Shown here: positions 1 to 6,425 of the stretch, in pieces | Layout of the letters: every line of letters begins with the position of its first letter | Numbering within the stretch: the stretch's first letter is position 1 | Assembly (NCBI GenBank): GCA_946187475.1 | Contig: CAMHRJ010000026.1 | Coordinates: forward strand, 1-15,200 | Direction: 5' to 3' | Source: an uncultured Clostridia bacterium | GTDB lineage: Bacteria > Bacillota > Clostridia > Oscillospirales > Oscillospiraceae | DNA: 15,200 nucleotides | The notes under the pieces: model-generated | Database searches by the model: none | Seen by the model: the letters and a program-made list of their open reading frames with translations, nothing else | What the model was told of the DNA's origin: nothing | Translations under genes and position numbers: made by a program

Positions 1-1189
1 CGCCGCAGCCCAGCATCTCCACCAGCTCACAGGCGCGCTCCACGGCCTCCACGGTACCCATGGGGTCCAGACCCTTTTCAAAGCGGCCGCTGGCCTCGGT
101 GCGCATGCCCAGGGCGGCAGCGGTGCGGCGGACGGAGGGGCCGTTGAAATTGGCGCTCTCAAAGACCACCATGGCGGTGTCGCCCTCGATCTCGGAGTTG
201 GCGCCGCCCATGACGCCGGCCAGAGCCACGGGCTTGGTCTCGTCGCAGATGGCCAGCATGTTGGGATTCAACGGACGGTCGTTGCCGTCCAGAGTCTGGA
301 GCACCTCGCCCTCGGCAGCCCGGCGGACGATGATCTGCTTGCCGCCGATGCACTTGAAGTCGAAGGCGTGCATGGGCTGGCCGTACTCCAGCATGACGTA
401 GTTGGTGATGTCAACGATGTTGTTGATGGGGCGCACGCCGCTGTTGCGCAGACGCTCGCGCATCCACTCGGGGCTGGGCGCGATCTTCACGTTGCGCACC
501 ATGCGGGCGGTGTAGCGGGGGCAGAGCTCCGGCTCATCAATGCGGATGCTGACGTGGTTGCGGATGTCGTCCTCGCAGCCCTTGACTTCAGTCTTGTGGA
601 GCTTCAGCTCCTTGCCGAAGGTGGCGCTGGCCTCCCGGGCCAGACCGATGACGCTCAGGCAGTCCGGGCGGTTGGGGGTGATCTCAAACTCCACCACGTG
701 GTCGTCCCGGCCGATGATCACGGCGATGTCGTCGCCGGGCTTGGCACCTTCCTCCTGCATTATCCAGAGGCCGTCCTCGATGGCGTAGGGATAGTCGTGG
801 AGGGTGAGACCCAGCTCGCCGATGGAGCAGAACATGCCCTCGGAGCGGACGCCCCGCAGCTCGCCGGTGTGGATCTCTGTGCCGTTGGGCAGCAGAGAGC
901 CGTCCAGCGCCGTGGGGATCAGATCGCCTTCCTTCTGGTTCTGGGCGCCGGTGACGATCTGGATGGGGGCATCCTTGCCCACATCCACCTGGCAGACCCA
1001 CATGTGATCGGAGTCGGGGTGCCGCTCCATGTGGAGAATCTTGCCCGCGACGACGTTTTGGATGTTGGCGTGCAGATCCTCAACCACCTCCACCTTGGAG
1101 CCGGAGAGGGTCATAGCCTCGGCAAATTCACGGTCGCTGACCGCGGAGCAGTCCACAAAGGTGTCCAGCCATTTTCTGCTTAAATTCAT
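1..1189 (-). CDS. pheT: Phenylalanine-tRNA ligase beta subunit, N-terminal part (runs off window)
   Basis: Beta subunit of the alpha2-beta2 phenylalanyl-tRNA synthetase, which charges tRNA-Phe in the cytoplasm and edits mischarged Tyr-tRNA-Phe. About 396 codons are visible, starting at ATG 1189 (MNLSRKWLDTFVDCS) with GGAG a few bases upstream; the C-terminal half lies beyond base 1. Residues about 40-150 form the EMAP-II-like tRNA-binding OB fold (HPDSDHMWVCQVDVG, IVTGAQN, LRGVRSEGMFCSIGELG). Residues about 210-390 form the B3/B4 editing domain (RPINNIVDITNYVMLEYGQP, MHAFDF, ALAGVMGG, RTEASGRFEKGLDP). The reading frame is open throughout. It lies 16 bp after pheS in the same direction, so both share the T-box-controlled transcript. 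Identification is secure. Confidence 0.97.
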   Translation of the reverse strand, partial: MNLSRKWLDTFVDCSAVSDREFAEAMTLSGSKVEVVEDLHANIQNVVAGKILHMERHPDSDHMWVCQVDVGKDAPIQIVTGAQNQKEGDLIPTALDGSLLPNGTEIHTGELRGVRSEGMFCSIGELGLTLHDYPYAIEDGLWIMQEEGAKPGDDIAVIIGRDDHVVEFEITPNRPDCLSVIGLAREASATFGKELKLHKTEVKGCEDDIRNHVSIRIDEPELCPRYTARMVRNVKIAPSPEWMRERLRNSGVRPINNIVDITNYVMLEYGQPMHAFDFKCIGGKQIIVRRAAEGEVLQTLDGNDRPLNPNMLAICDETKPVALAGVMGGANSEIEGDTAMVVFESANFNGPSVRRTAAALGMRTEASGRFEKGLDPMGTVEAVERACELVEMLGCG

Positions 1190-1205
1190 GGTAGTTTCTC
1201 CTTTC

Positions 1206-2231
1206 TCAGAACTGCTCCAGGAAGCGGACGTCGTTTTCGAAGATCAGACGCAGGTCGCTGATCTTAAACCGGCGCATGGCCAGACGCTCCAGACCCATGC
1301 CGAAGGCCCAGCCGGAATAAACGCTGGTGTCGATGCCGCAGCCTTCCAGCACCTTGGGGTGCACCATGCCGGCGCCCAGGATCTCGATCCAGCCCTCGCC
1401 CTTGCAGGTGGGGCAGCCCTTGCCGCCGCACTTGTGGCACTGGATGTCCAGCTCGCAGCTCGGCTCGGTGAAGGGGAAGTGGTGGGGGCGGAAGCGGGTG
1501 ACGGTGCCCTCGCCGTAGATCTTTTCGACCACGAGGTTGAGCGTTGCCTTGAGGTCCGCCATCGTGACGCCCTTGTCGATGACCATGCCCTCGATCTGGT
1601 GGAACATGGGGGAGTGGGTGGCGTCCACCTCGTCCTTGCGGTAGACGCGGCCGGGGGCGAGCATGCGGATGGGCAGGGGCTTGGTCTCCATGGCGCGGAT
1701 CTGCATGGGGCTGGTCTGCGTGCGCAGCAGGATGCTGCTGTCCTCGGTGAGATAGAAGGTATCCGACCACTCCCGGGCGGGATGGCCCTCGTCTGTGTTC
1801 AGCTTGGTGAAGTTATAGTCGCTCTGCTCGATCTCCGGGCCGTCCAGGATCTCGAAGCCCATGCCGATGAAGATGTCCTTGATCTCGTCCAGGACGATGT
1901 ACATGGGGTGCTCGTGACCCACGGCCACTTCCTTGCCGGGGATGGTCACGTCCAGCTTCTCGCTTTCCAGACGCTGGTTGAGCATCAGCTCATTGAGCTC
2001 GGCTCTGCGCTTCTCGATGGCGTTTTCCACCTCGGCGCGGACCTGGTTTGCCAGCTGGCCCATGGCCGGGCGCTCGCTGGGGTCCAGCTTGCCCATCATC
2101 TTCAGCAGCTTGGTCAGTGCGCCCTTTTTGCCGAGATACTGGATGCGCAGGGCCTCCAGCTCCTCGGGCCCCGGCGCGCCGAGAATGGCGCTGACGGAGA
2201 CCTCGCGCAGGTCTTGCAGACTCTTTTTCAT
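1206..2231 (-). CDS. pheS: Phenylalanine-tRNA ligase alpha subunit
   Basis: Catalytic alpha subunit of PheRS (ATP + Phe + tRNA-Phe to Phe-tRNA-Phe). It is complete at 341 residues, the normal length. The N-terminal helical arm (about 1-95) is followed by a class II synthetase core: motif 2 around residues 195-217 (GRVYRKDEVDATHSPMFHQI), the FTEPS segment at about 254-258, and motif 3 at about 307-319 (GWAFGMGLERLAM). An insert with CHKC at 265-268 and CPTC at 273-276 looks like a small zinc knuckle; I recall such inserts from clostridial PheS proteins. The start at ATG 2231 has AAGGAG 11 bases upstream. It is first in the pheST operon and is preceded by a T-box leader, so expression should follow tRNA-Phe charging. 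Confidence 0.98.
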   Translation of the reverse strand: MKKSLQDLREVSVSAILGAPGPEELEALRIQYLGKKGALTKLLKMMGKLDPSERPAMGQLANQVRAEVENAIEKRRAELNELMLNQRLESEKLDVTIPGKEVAVGHEHPMYIVLDEIKDIFIGMGFEILDGPEIEQSDYNFTKLNTDEGHPAREWSDTFYLTEDSSILLRTQTSPMQIRAMETKPLPIRMLAPGRVYRKDEVDATHSPMFHQIEGMVIDKGVTMADLKATLNLVVEKIYGEGTVTRFRPHHFPFTEPSCELDIQCHKCGGKGCPTCKGEGWIEILGAGMVHPKVLEGCGIDTSVYSGWAFGMGLERLAMRRFKISDLRLIFENDVRFLEQF

Positions 2232-2267
2232 GCGGTTCTACACTCCTTAGTAAAATAAAAGAATAAA

Positions 2268-2511
2268 CAAAAAAAGAACCTTTCATCCCAAAACAGGGAC
2301 GAAAGGATTTCAAACACTTCCGCGGTACCACCCGACTTCGATGCAGCGCATCGCACTCTTCAGCTGTAACGGGCATACCCGCCGGTGATTGGCCGGGGCT
2401 CCCGGGCGAACCAAGCGCGCCTTCGCAAGACGCTTTCAGCCGATGACGTCTCTCTCTGCTGCCAAAGGGGATGCGCTATTTTCCCGTTCCACGCCATATT
2501 GGTTTTGTAAC
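2268..2511 (-). promoter_or_regulatory. T-box leader (tRNA-Phe sensing) of pheST
   Basis: On the minus strand the leader carries the T-box consensus GGGTGGTACCGCGG (plus coordinates 2320-2333). A Stem-I-like 5' region contains GGGAAAATAG and CAGAGAGAG. The small hairpin GATGC-GCT-GCATC lies just before the T-box, and a terminator hairpin lies just after it. The best specifier candidate is TTC (Phe) at 2408-2410 in the context GGTTCGCCCGGGAGCC, which matches where the codon sits on the 3' side of Stem I in clostridial T-boxes. Uncharged tRNA-Phe would stabilise the antiterminator and let transcription enter pheST. The T-box itself is seen directly. The specifier is my reading of the pattern, not a computed fold. 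Confidence 0.93.
2269..2306 (-). terminator. Rho-independent terminator of the pheST T-box
   Basis: Minus-strand arms CCTTTCGTCCC and GGGATGAAAGG (2279-2289 and 2296-2306) form an 11-bp stem with one G-U pair and a six-base loop. A T-rich run (TTCTTTTTTT) at 2269-2278 follows. It lies directly downstream of the T-box sequence, as expected for the attenuator that competes with the antiterminator. Confidence 0.92.
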
Positions 2512-2517
2512 AGTCTA

Positions 2518-2546
2518 TTTATAGCACAGCCTCCAGAAAAAAGCAA
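2518..2546 (-). promoter_or_regulatory. Sigma-A-type promoter of pheST
   Basis: On the minus strand, TTGCTT (2541-2546) and TATAAA (2518-2523) are 17 bp apart, which places the start near 2511, just before the T-box leader. The -35 box is weak (3 of 6 consensus bases); the -10 box matches 5 of 6. Confidence 0.7.
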
Positions 2547-2642
2547 GAGGAAACCCGGGCCGCAACGGCACTTTTTACACACCATTCGGCACATTTTGCG
2601 TTTCTATTGCGCGGAAGGTGTGCATAGAATGAAGCTGTGGAT

Positions 2643-2671
2643 TTGACGCGGGCAGAGAACTGCGGTATAAT
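2643..2671 (+). promoter_or_regulatory. Sigma-A-type promoter of the nnrD-alr-mazF cluster
   Basis: TTGACG (2643-2648) and a perfect TATAAT (2666-2671) are spaced by 17 bp. Transcription should begin near 2678, which rules out the upstream in-frame starts at 2637 and 2670 for nnrD. The promoter diverges from the pheST promoter about 100 bp away. Confidence 0.88.
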
Positions 2672-2705
2672 GCATACAATATTACCACAAAAAGGGGCGT
2701 GCGCC

Positions 2706-3542
2706 TTGGAAACCGATCTGACTCTGCCGCGCCGGGCGCGCGATTCCCACAAGGGCGACTATGGCCGCCTGCTGATCGTCGGCGGCTGTGTGGGCTACAC
2801 GGGCGCGCCCAATCTCTGCGCGTCAGCGGCGGTTCGCTGCGGCGCCGGACTGGTGAGCCTCGGGGTGCCGGAGCCCATCTATTCCATCTGCGCCGTGAAG
2901 CAGGATTCTGCCATGCCGTTTCCGCTGCCGGCGGAGGACGGGAAGCTCTCTGCATTGGCCATTGACCCCATTCTGGAACGGCTGGAGAACAGCGACGTCT
3001 GCGTCCTTGGCCCGGGTCTGGGCCGGAGCGACGCTTTGACGCAGCTGGTGCAGACTGTGATTCGGGAGACACCGATCCCGCTGGTGCTGGACGCCGACGC
3101 GCTCTTCGCTGCGGCCCAGGCACCGGAGGTGCTTCTGGAGGCCGGCGCGCCGGTGATTCTCACGCCCCACGAAGGAGAATTTGCCCGATTCCGCCCGGAG
3201 CGGTTTTCCGACCGTGTGGAAGAGACCGCTGCATTTTCGCTGAAATATCGCTGCACCGTGGTGCGCAAGGGACCGGAGACGGTCTGCGCCTTCCCGGATG
3301 GGAGCGCCGCACGGCTTCGTGTCGGCAATCCCGGCATGGCCAAAGGCGGCAGCGGCGATGTGCTGGCCGGGATGCTGGGCGCGTTCCTGTGCCAGAAGCA
3401 GATCGAGCGCCCGGCGGAGACTGCGGTCTGGGTCCATGGCCAGGCGGGGGACCGCTGCGCCCAGCGTCTGGGCGAATACGCCATGACGCCTTCGGACCTC
3501 ATCGACGCCATCCCGGAAGTCACAAAGCAAATGACGCTTTAA
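2706..3542 (+). CDS. nnrD: ADP/ATP-dependent NAD(P)H-hydrate dehydratase
   Basis: Repairs damaged nicotinamide cofactors by dehydrating the S-form of NADHX/NADPHX at the expense of ADP or ATP. Ribokinase-like fold of 278 residues with the family signatures KGDYGRLLIVGG (16-27), VLDADAL, TPHEGEF (153-159) and the nucleotide/catalytic segment NPGMAKGGSGDVLAG (208-222), whose Asp218 is the expected catalytic base. I chose the TTG at 2706 because it has AAAGGGG eight bases upstream and lies after the promoter; earlier in-frame starts overlap or precede the -10 box. This is the dehydratase domain alone. The NnrE epimerase domain fused to it in E. coli is absent and must be encoded elsewhere, if present. 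It is first in a cluster with a lipoprotein gene and alr. Confidence 0.93.
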   Translation: METDLTLPRRARDSHKGDYGRLLIVGGCVGYTGAPNLCASAAVRCGAGLVSLGVPEPIYSICAVKQDSAMPFPLPAEDGKLSALAIDPILERLENSDVCVLGPGLGRSDALTQLVQTVIRETPIPLVLDADALFAAAQAPEVLLEAGAPVILTPHEGEFARFRPERFSDRVEETAAFSLKYRCTVVRKGPETVCAFPDGSAARLRVGNPGMAKGGSGDVLAGMLGAFLCQKQIERPAETAVWVHGQAGDRCAQRLGEYAMTPSDLIDAIPEVTKQMTL

Positions 3543-3551
3543 GGAGGCATT

Positions 3552-4139
3552 ATGCGGCGAAGCAAGCTCGCTGCACGCATGATAACCATCCTGCTCCTGC
3601 TCACGGCCTGTGCCGGCAGGGGAGATGCATCCACCGTGGAAGCCCTGCGCGAATCGGTGCAGGACGCCACGGTCCAGGTCACGGCGGAGGTCACGGTCCT
3701 CGGGACCGACACTGCCGAGACCTATACCTACGATTATACGGAAACCGACCAGGGCTGCGCCATGGTCGTGACCGCGCCGGAGCTGCTCCGGGGCGTGACC
3801 GCACACATCGAAGCGGGGGAGACCACCCTGGAATACGACGGGGTGCTGCTTCCGGCGCCGCTGGGTGAGCCCGAACGCGCGCCGCTGACGGCGGTGCAGC
3901 AGATTCTGGACGCCCTGCGCACCGGCCACCTGGACGCCGTCTGGCGGGAGGGTGACGCCGTCGTCGCCCAGCTGATTCCGGCGGACGATACCGCCGTTCG
4001 CCTGTATCTGGACGACGCAGGCACGCCGATGTTTGCGGAGATCATCTTGAACGATACCGCAGTGCTCCACTGCGCGCTGACACATTGGAAAACAGAAAGA
4101 GGTACGAGCCATGAATCGAACGATCCGAACCTGGGTTGA
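3552..4139 (+). CDS. Small lipoprotein of unknown function upstream of alr
   Basis: A 195-residue predicted lipoprotein. An N-terminal basic and hydrophobic segment ends in the lipobox LLTAC, with Cys20 the likely lipidated residue. The rest has alternating beta-type segments (for example VQVTAEVTVLG, TYTYDYTE, LEYDGVLL, VRLYLDD), suggesting a beta-sheet domain similar in style to LolA/YdcC lipoprotein-carrier folds. In B. subtilis a larger lipoprotein (YdcC) also sits directly before alrA, so a distant relationship is plausible but not shown by any motif I can name. AAGGAGG lies four bases before the ATG, nine bases after nnrD stops. Its last 29 bases overlap the start of alr, which suggests translational coupling. 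The substrate is unknown. Confidence 0.82.
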   Translation: MRRSKLAARMITILLLLTACAGRGDASTVEALRESVQDATVQVTAEVTVLGTDTAETYTYDYTETDQGCAMVVTAPELLRGVTAHIEAGETTLEYDGVLLPAPLGEPERAPLTAVQQILDALRTGHLDAVWREGDAVVAQLIPADDTAVRLYLDDAGTPMFAEIILNDTAVLHCALTHWKTERGTSHESNDPNLG

Positions 4140-5226
4140 GATCAGTCTCGGCAGCCTGGCACACAATTACAACGAGATTCGCCGCCACCTGCCGGAAAAC
4201 TGCGAGCTGCTGGGCATCTGCAAGGCCAACAGCTACGGTCACGGCGCGGTGCGCGTGGCCCAGCTGCTCAAGCAGCTGGGCTGCCGCTGGATCGCGGTGA
4301 ACAACTATGACGAGGCGGAAGAGCTGCGCGCGGCGGGCGTCAGCATGGAGATTCTCATCCTGAGCCCTCAGCCCGCGAACATCGCCGTGGACCTGGCGGA
4401 GCTGCATGTGACCCAGGCCATCAGCTCCCTGGAATATGCTCAGCGGCTGAACCGCCATCTGGAGGGCACGGACCTGAAGCTGAAGGCCCACCTGAAGCTG
4501 GAGACCGGCATGGGCCGCACGGGCTTCGAGGCCAAGGACCCGTCCCAGGTGGATGACATGGTGGCGGCGCTGCATCTGCCCCACCTGGAGATTACCGGCG
4601 CTTTCACCCATATGGCGGTGGCAGACGACCCCGACGACGATTTCAGCCAGGTGCAGTTTGACCGCTTCATGACGGTCTGCGACGCTCTGGAGCAGCGCAG
4701 CGGAAAGACACTCCGCATGCGCCATTGCGCCAACAGCGGCGCCGTGATCAACTATCCCGAGATGTATCTGGACATGGTGCGCCCGGGCCTGCTGCTCTAT
4801 GGCCAGTACCCCGGCGAGAACACCAACGGCTTCGACCTCCGTCCGGCCATGGAGCTGAAAAGCCGCGTCTGCGAGATCACCACCCACCACCCCGGCGACA
4901 CCATCAGCTACGGCCGCACCTTCACCTGCGACCGGGAGATGCGCTTTGCCGTCATTCCCGTGGGCTATGCCGACGGCCTCCTCCGGGGCCTGTCCGGCAA
5001 GATCGACGTGGTGATTCGTGGTCATCGCTGCCGCCAAGTGGGCCGAATCTGCATGGACATGTGCATGATCGACGTCACCGATCACCCGGAGATTCGCGTC
5101 GGCGACGTGGCCACGGTCTTCGGCGCCGAGCCCACTGCGACGGAACAGGCGGCCAAGGCGGGCACCATCAGCTATGAGCTGCTCTGCGCCATGAGCCAGC
5201 GGGTGCCCCGGGTTTACGTGGACTGA
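4111..5226 (+). CDS. alr: Alanine racemase
   Basis: PLP-dependent racemase making D-alanine for peptidoglycan. The length of 371 residues is typical. The N-terminal TIM barrel carries the PLP lysine in ICKANSYGHG (Lys38), the GMGRTGF segment and HCANSGAV. The C-terminal beta domain carries the second catalytic base in TISYGRTFT (Tyr267) and the conserved RICMDMCM segment. Both catalytic residues are present, so the enzyme should be active. The start at ATG 4111 has GAAAGAGG eight bases upstream and gives the usual RTWVEISLGSLAHN opening. It overlaps the lipoprotein gene by 29 bases and precedes mazF by 60 bases. Confidence 0.98.
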   Translation: MNRTIRTWVEISLGSLAHNYNEIRRHLPENCELLGICKANSYGHGAVRVAQLLKQLGCRWIAVNNYDEAEELRAAGVSMEILILSPQPANIAVDLAELHVTQAISSLEYAQRLNRHLEGTDLKLKAHLKLETGMGRTGFEAKDPSQVDDMVAALHLPHLEITGAFTHMAVADDPDDDFSQVQFDRFMTVCDALEQRSGKTLRMRHCANSGAVINYPEMYLDMVRPGLLLYGQYPGENTNGFDLRPAMELKSRVCEITTHHPGDTISYGRTFTCDREMRFAVIPVGYADGLLRGLSGKIDVVIRGHRCRQVGRICMDMCMIDVTDHPEIRVGDVATVFGAEPTATEQAAKAGTISYELLCAMSQRVPRVYVD

Positions 5227-5245
5227 ATAAATCCATCCCGCTCCG

Positions 5246-5271
5246 GTAAGAATATGGATACATTCTTACAT
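5246..5271 (+). promoter_or_regulatory. Inverted repeat with two TACAT sites in the mazF leader
   Basis: GTAAGAAT (5246-5253) and ATTCTTAC (5262-5269) form a perfect 8-bp hairpin between alr and mazF. TACAT occurs at 5259-5263 and 5267-5271, just before the GGAGG ribosome binding site at 5273-5277. UACAU is the cleavage site known for B. subtilis MazF, so this could be a self-cleavage site, or simply a weak hairpin between genes. The role is inferred. Confidence 0.5.
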
Positions 5272-5286
5272 CGGAGGTAATTACCC

Positions 5287-5646
5287 ATGCAAATGGAACA
5301 GCCAGTCCGGCGGGGAGATATTTTCTTCGCAGACCTCAGTCCCGTGGTGGGCAGCGAGCAGGGCGGCATGCGCCCGGTGCTGATCATCCAGAACGACGCC
5401 GGCAACCGCCACAGCCCCACGGTGATCGCCGCGGCGATCACGTCCAAAACCGGCAAGACGCCGCTGCCGACCCACATCGGCGTGGCGGCGCGCACCTGCG
5501 GACTCAGCCGGGACAGCATCATACTTTTGGAACAGATCCGCACCATCGACAAAACCCGCCTGCGGGAGCGCATGGGCCGGTTGGATGACCGGAGCATGGC
5601 CCGCGTGAACGGCGCCATCGCGGCGAGCTTTGGACTCCCGCAGTAG
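5287..5646 (+). CDS. mazF: MazF/NdoA-type mRNA endoribonuclease (PemK family), no antitoxin beside it
   Basis: Sequence-specific mRNA interferase of 119 residues, very close in sequence to B. subtilis MazF/NdoA as I recall it: RGDIFFADLSPVVGSEQGG, RPVLIIQND, NRHSPTVIAAAIT, LLEQIRTIDK. The expected catalytic Arg29 (GGMRP) and Thr52 (AAITSK) are both present. Translation starts at ATG 5287, nine bases after GGAGG; an ATG two codons later (5293) is a possible alternative. In B. subtilis the antitoxin gene ndoAI lies between alrA and ndoA. Here only 60 bases separate alr and mazF, and no antitoxin-like frame is visible on either side. The antitoxin is therefore either encoded elsewhere or not used. 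Confidence 0.95.
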   Translation: MQMEQPVRRGDIFFADLSPVVGSEQGGMRPVLIIQNDAGNRHSPTVIAAAITSKTGKTPLPTHIGVAARTCGLSRDSIILLEQIRTIDKTRLRERMGRLDDRSMARVNGAIAASFGLPQ

Positions 5647-5733
5647 CGTCAGAACGGGCGCACTCCATTTTGCAGCCGCTGCCCTCATCAGAGCGCCGCG
5701 ACGGCGCCATATCCGTTTCCCCGTTCTTCCTTT

Positions 5734-5761
5734 CCAAATCAAAGCGGACGCTTTGATTTGG
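5734..5761. repeat. Perfect 13-bp palindrome between mazF and the next gene
   Basis: CCAAATCAAAGCG (5734-5746) and its exact reverse complement (5749-5761) are separated by two bases. No T-run follows on either strand, so it is not a classic terminator. It could be an operator, an mRNA 3'-end hairpin for mazF, or a processing site. No clear promoter is visible between it and the gene at 5816. Confidence 0.75.
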
Positions 5762-5815
5762 TATCCTGTACATCGATCATCGGGCAATTCTATTTCCACT
5801 TCGGAGGAATCACAT

Positions 5816-6298
5816 ATGAAAAACCGCACCACAAAGACGCTTTTGATTCTTCTGCTGGTGGCCGTTCTGGCCGCCACGGGGGTCTATGCCGCCGTGCGCT
5901 ACGGCACCCAGGACGACCCGCTGGTCACCATGAGCTATCTCAACGAGGTGAAGGAGCCGGAGCTGGCCGACGCCTATGCGGTCAAGGCTTCCGCCGCAGT
6001 GGAGGAGCTGAAGAACAATCTCCCCGCCGCCAACAACGCCGCCATCACCGGCGACTACGTCAGCGCGGAGCTGACCCAGGGCCAGACCCTCAAGTGCGAA
6101 GCGGGCACGGAGCTGATGCTCCGCAGCGGAAAGGCTGCGGCCTCGGCTGCGCTCACGGACATCACCGACGGCTCGACCCTGGAGGCAGGGAAGGCCCTCA
6201 CGGCGAACCACCTGTACATCGCTCCGGCGGCCGGAGTCACCCTCCAGACCGAGAGCGGCGCCGCCCTGATGCTCCGCGGTGATTATTCTATCGGATAA
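5816..6298 (+). CDS. Small membrane-anchored or secreted protein, function unknown
   Basis: A 160-residue protein not recognised as a named family. Lys/Arg at the N-terminus and a hydrophobic segment at about 9-26 (LLILLLVAVLAATGVYAA) form a signal peptide or membrane anchor. Residues 50-75 are Ala-rich and probably helical. The C-terminal half has the paired segments TELMLRSGKA (98-107) and AALMLRGDYS (149-158) around a DITDGSTLEAGKALTANHLY stretch, which suggests a small extracellular beta domain. The ATG at 5816 has GGAGG seven bases upstream; a longer in-frame extension to 5630 overlaps mazF and lacks a ribosome binding site. It lies 170 bases after mazF, separated by a palindrome, and is followed by a terminator-like hairpin. 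Confidence 0.82.
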   Translation: MKNRTTKTLLILLLVAVLAATGVYAAVRYGTQDDPLVTMSYLNEVKEPELADAYAVKASAAVEELKNNLPAANNAAITGDYVSAELTQGQTLKCEAGTELMLRSGKAAASAALTDITDGSTLEAGKALTANHLYIAPAAGVTLQTESGAALMLRGDYSIG

Positions 6299-6316
6299 AA
6301 ATGAATCGGAATCATG

Positions 6317-6350
6317 AACTGCGTGTCGATTGACGCGCAGTTTCTCCATT
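6317..6350 (+). terminator. Terminator-like hairpin after the small membrane protein gene
   Basis: AACTGCGTGTC (6317-6327) pairs with GACGCGCAGTT (6332-6342) with one G-U pair and a GATT loop. A modest T-rich tail (TTTCTCCATTT) follows. It likely ends the transcript from the gene at 5816. Confidence 0.7.
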
Positions 6351-6390
6351 TATGAAGAAATTTTTAATGAAAAAATTGGTCAAAAAGCGA

Positions 6391-6419
6391 TAGACAAACC
6401 GCAAGATGCATGCTATACT
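6391..6419 (+). promoter_or_regulatory. Sigma-A-type promoter of the candidate structured RNA
   Basis: TAGACA (6391-6396, 5 of 6 consensus) and TATACT (6414-6419, 5 of 6) are exactly 17 bp apart. No protein gene begins within 600 bases downstream, while the structured region starts about 15 bases on and ends at a terminator. Confidence 0.82.
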
Positions 6420-6425
6420 ATGGGA

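Noticed and set aside
1029..2258. Plus-strand frame antisense to pheS
   Set aside because: Shadow frame; pheS on the minus strand is complete with its motifs and ribosome binding site.
2637..2705. Upstream GTG/ATG starts for nnrD
   Set aside because: They lie before or inside the -10 box of the nnrD promoter (2666-2671); TTG 2706 has a good ribosome binding site.
4042..5085. Minus-strand frame antisense to alr
   Set aside because: Shadow frame with Ala/His/Val-rich composition; alr has all its catalytic residues on the plus strand.
5630..5815. N-terminal extension of the small membrane protein
   Set aside because: It overlaps mazF and spans a 13-bp palindrome; the ATG at 5816 has GGAGG and starts a clean signal segment.
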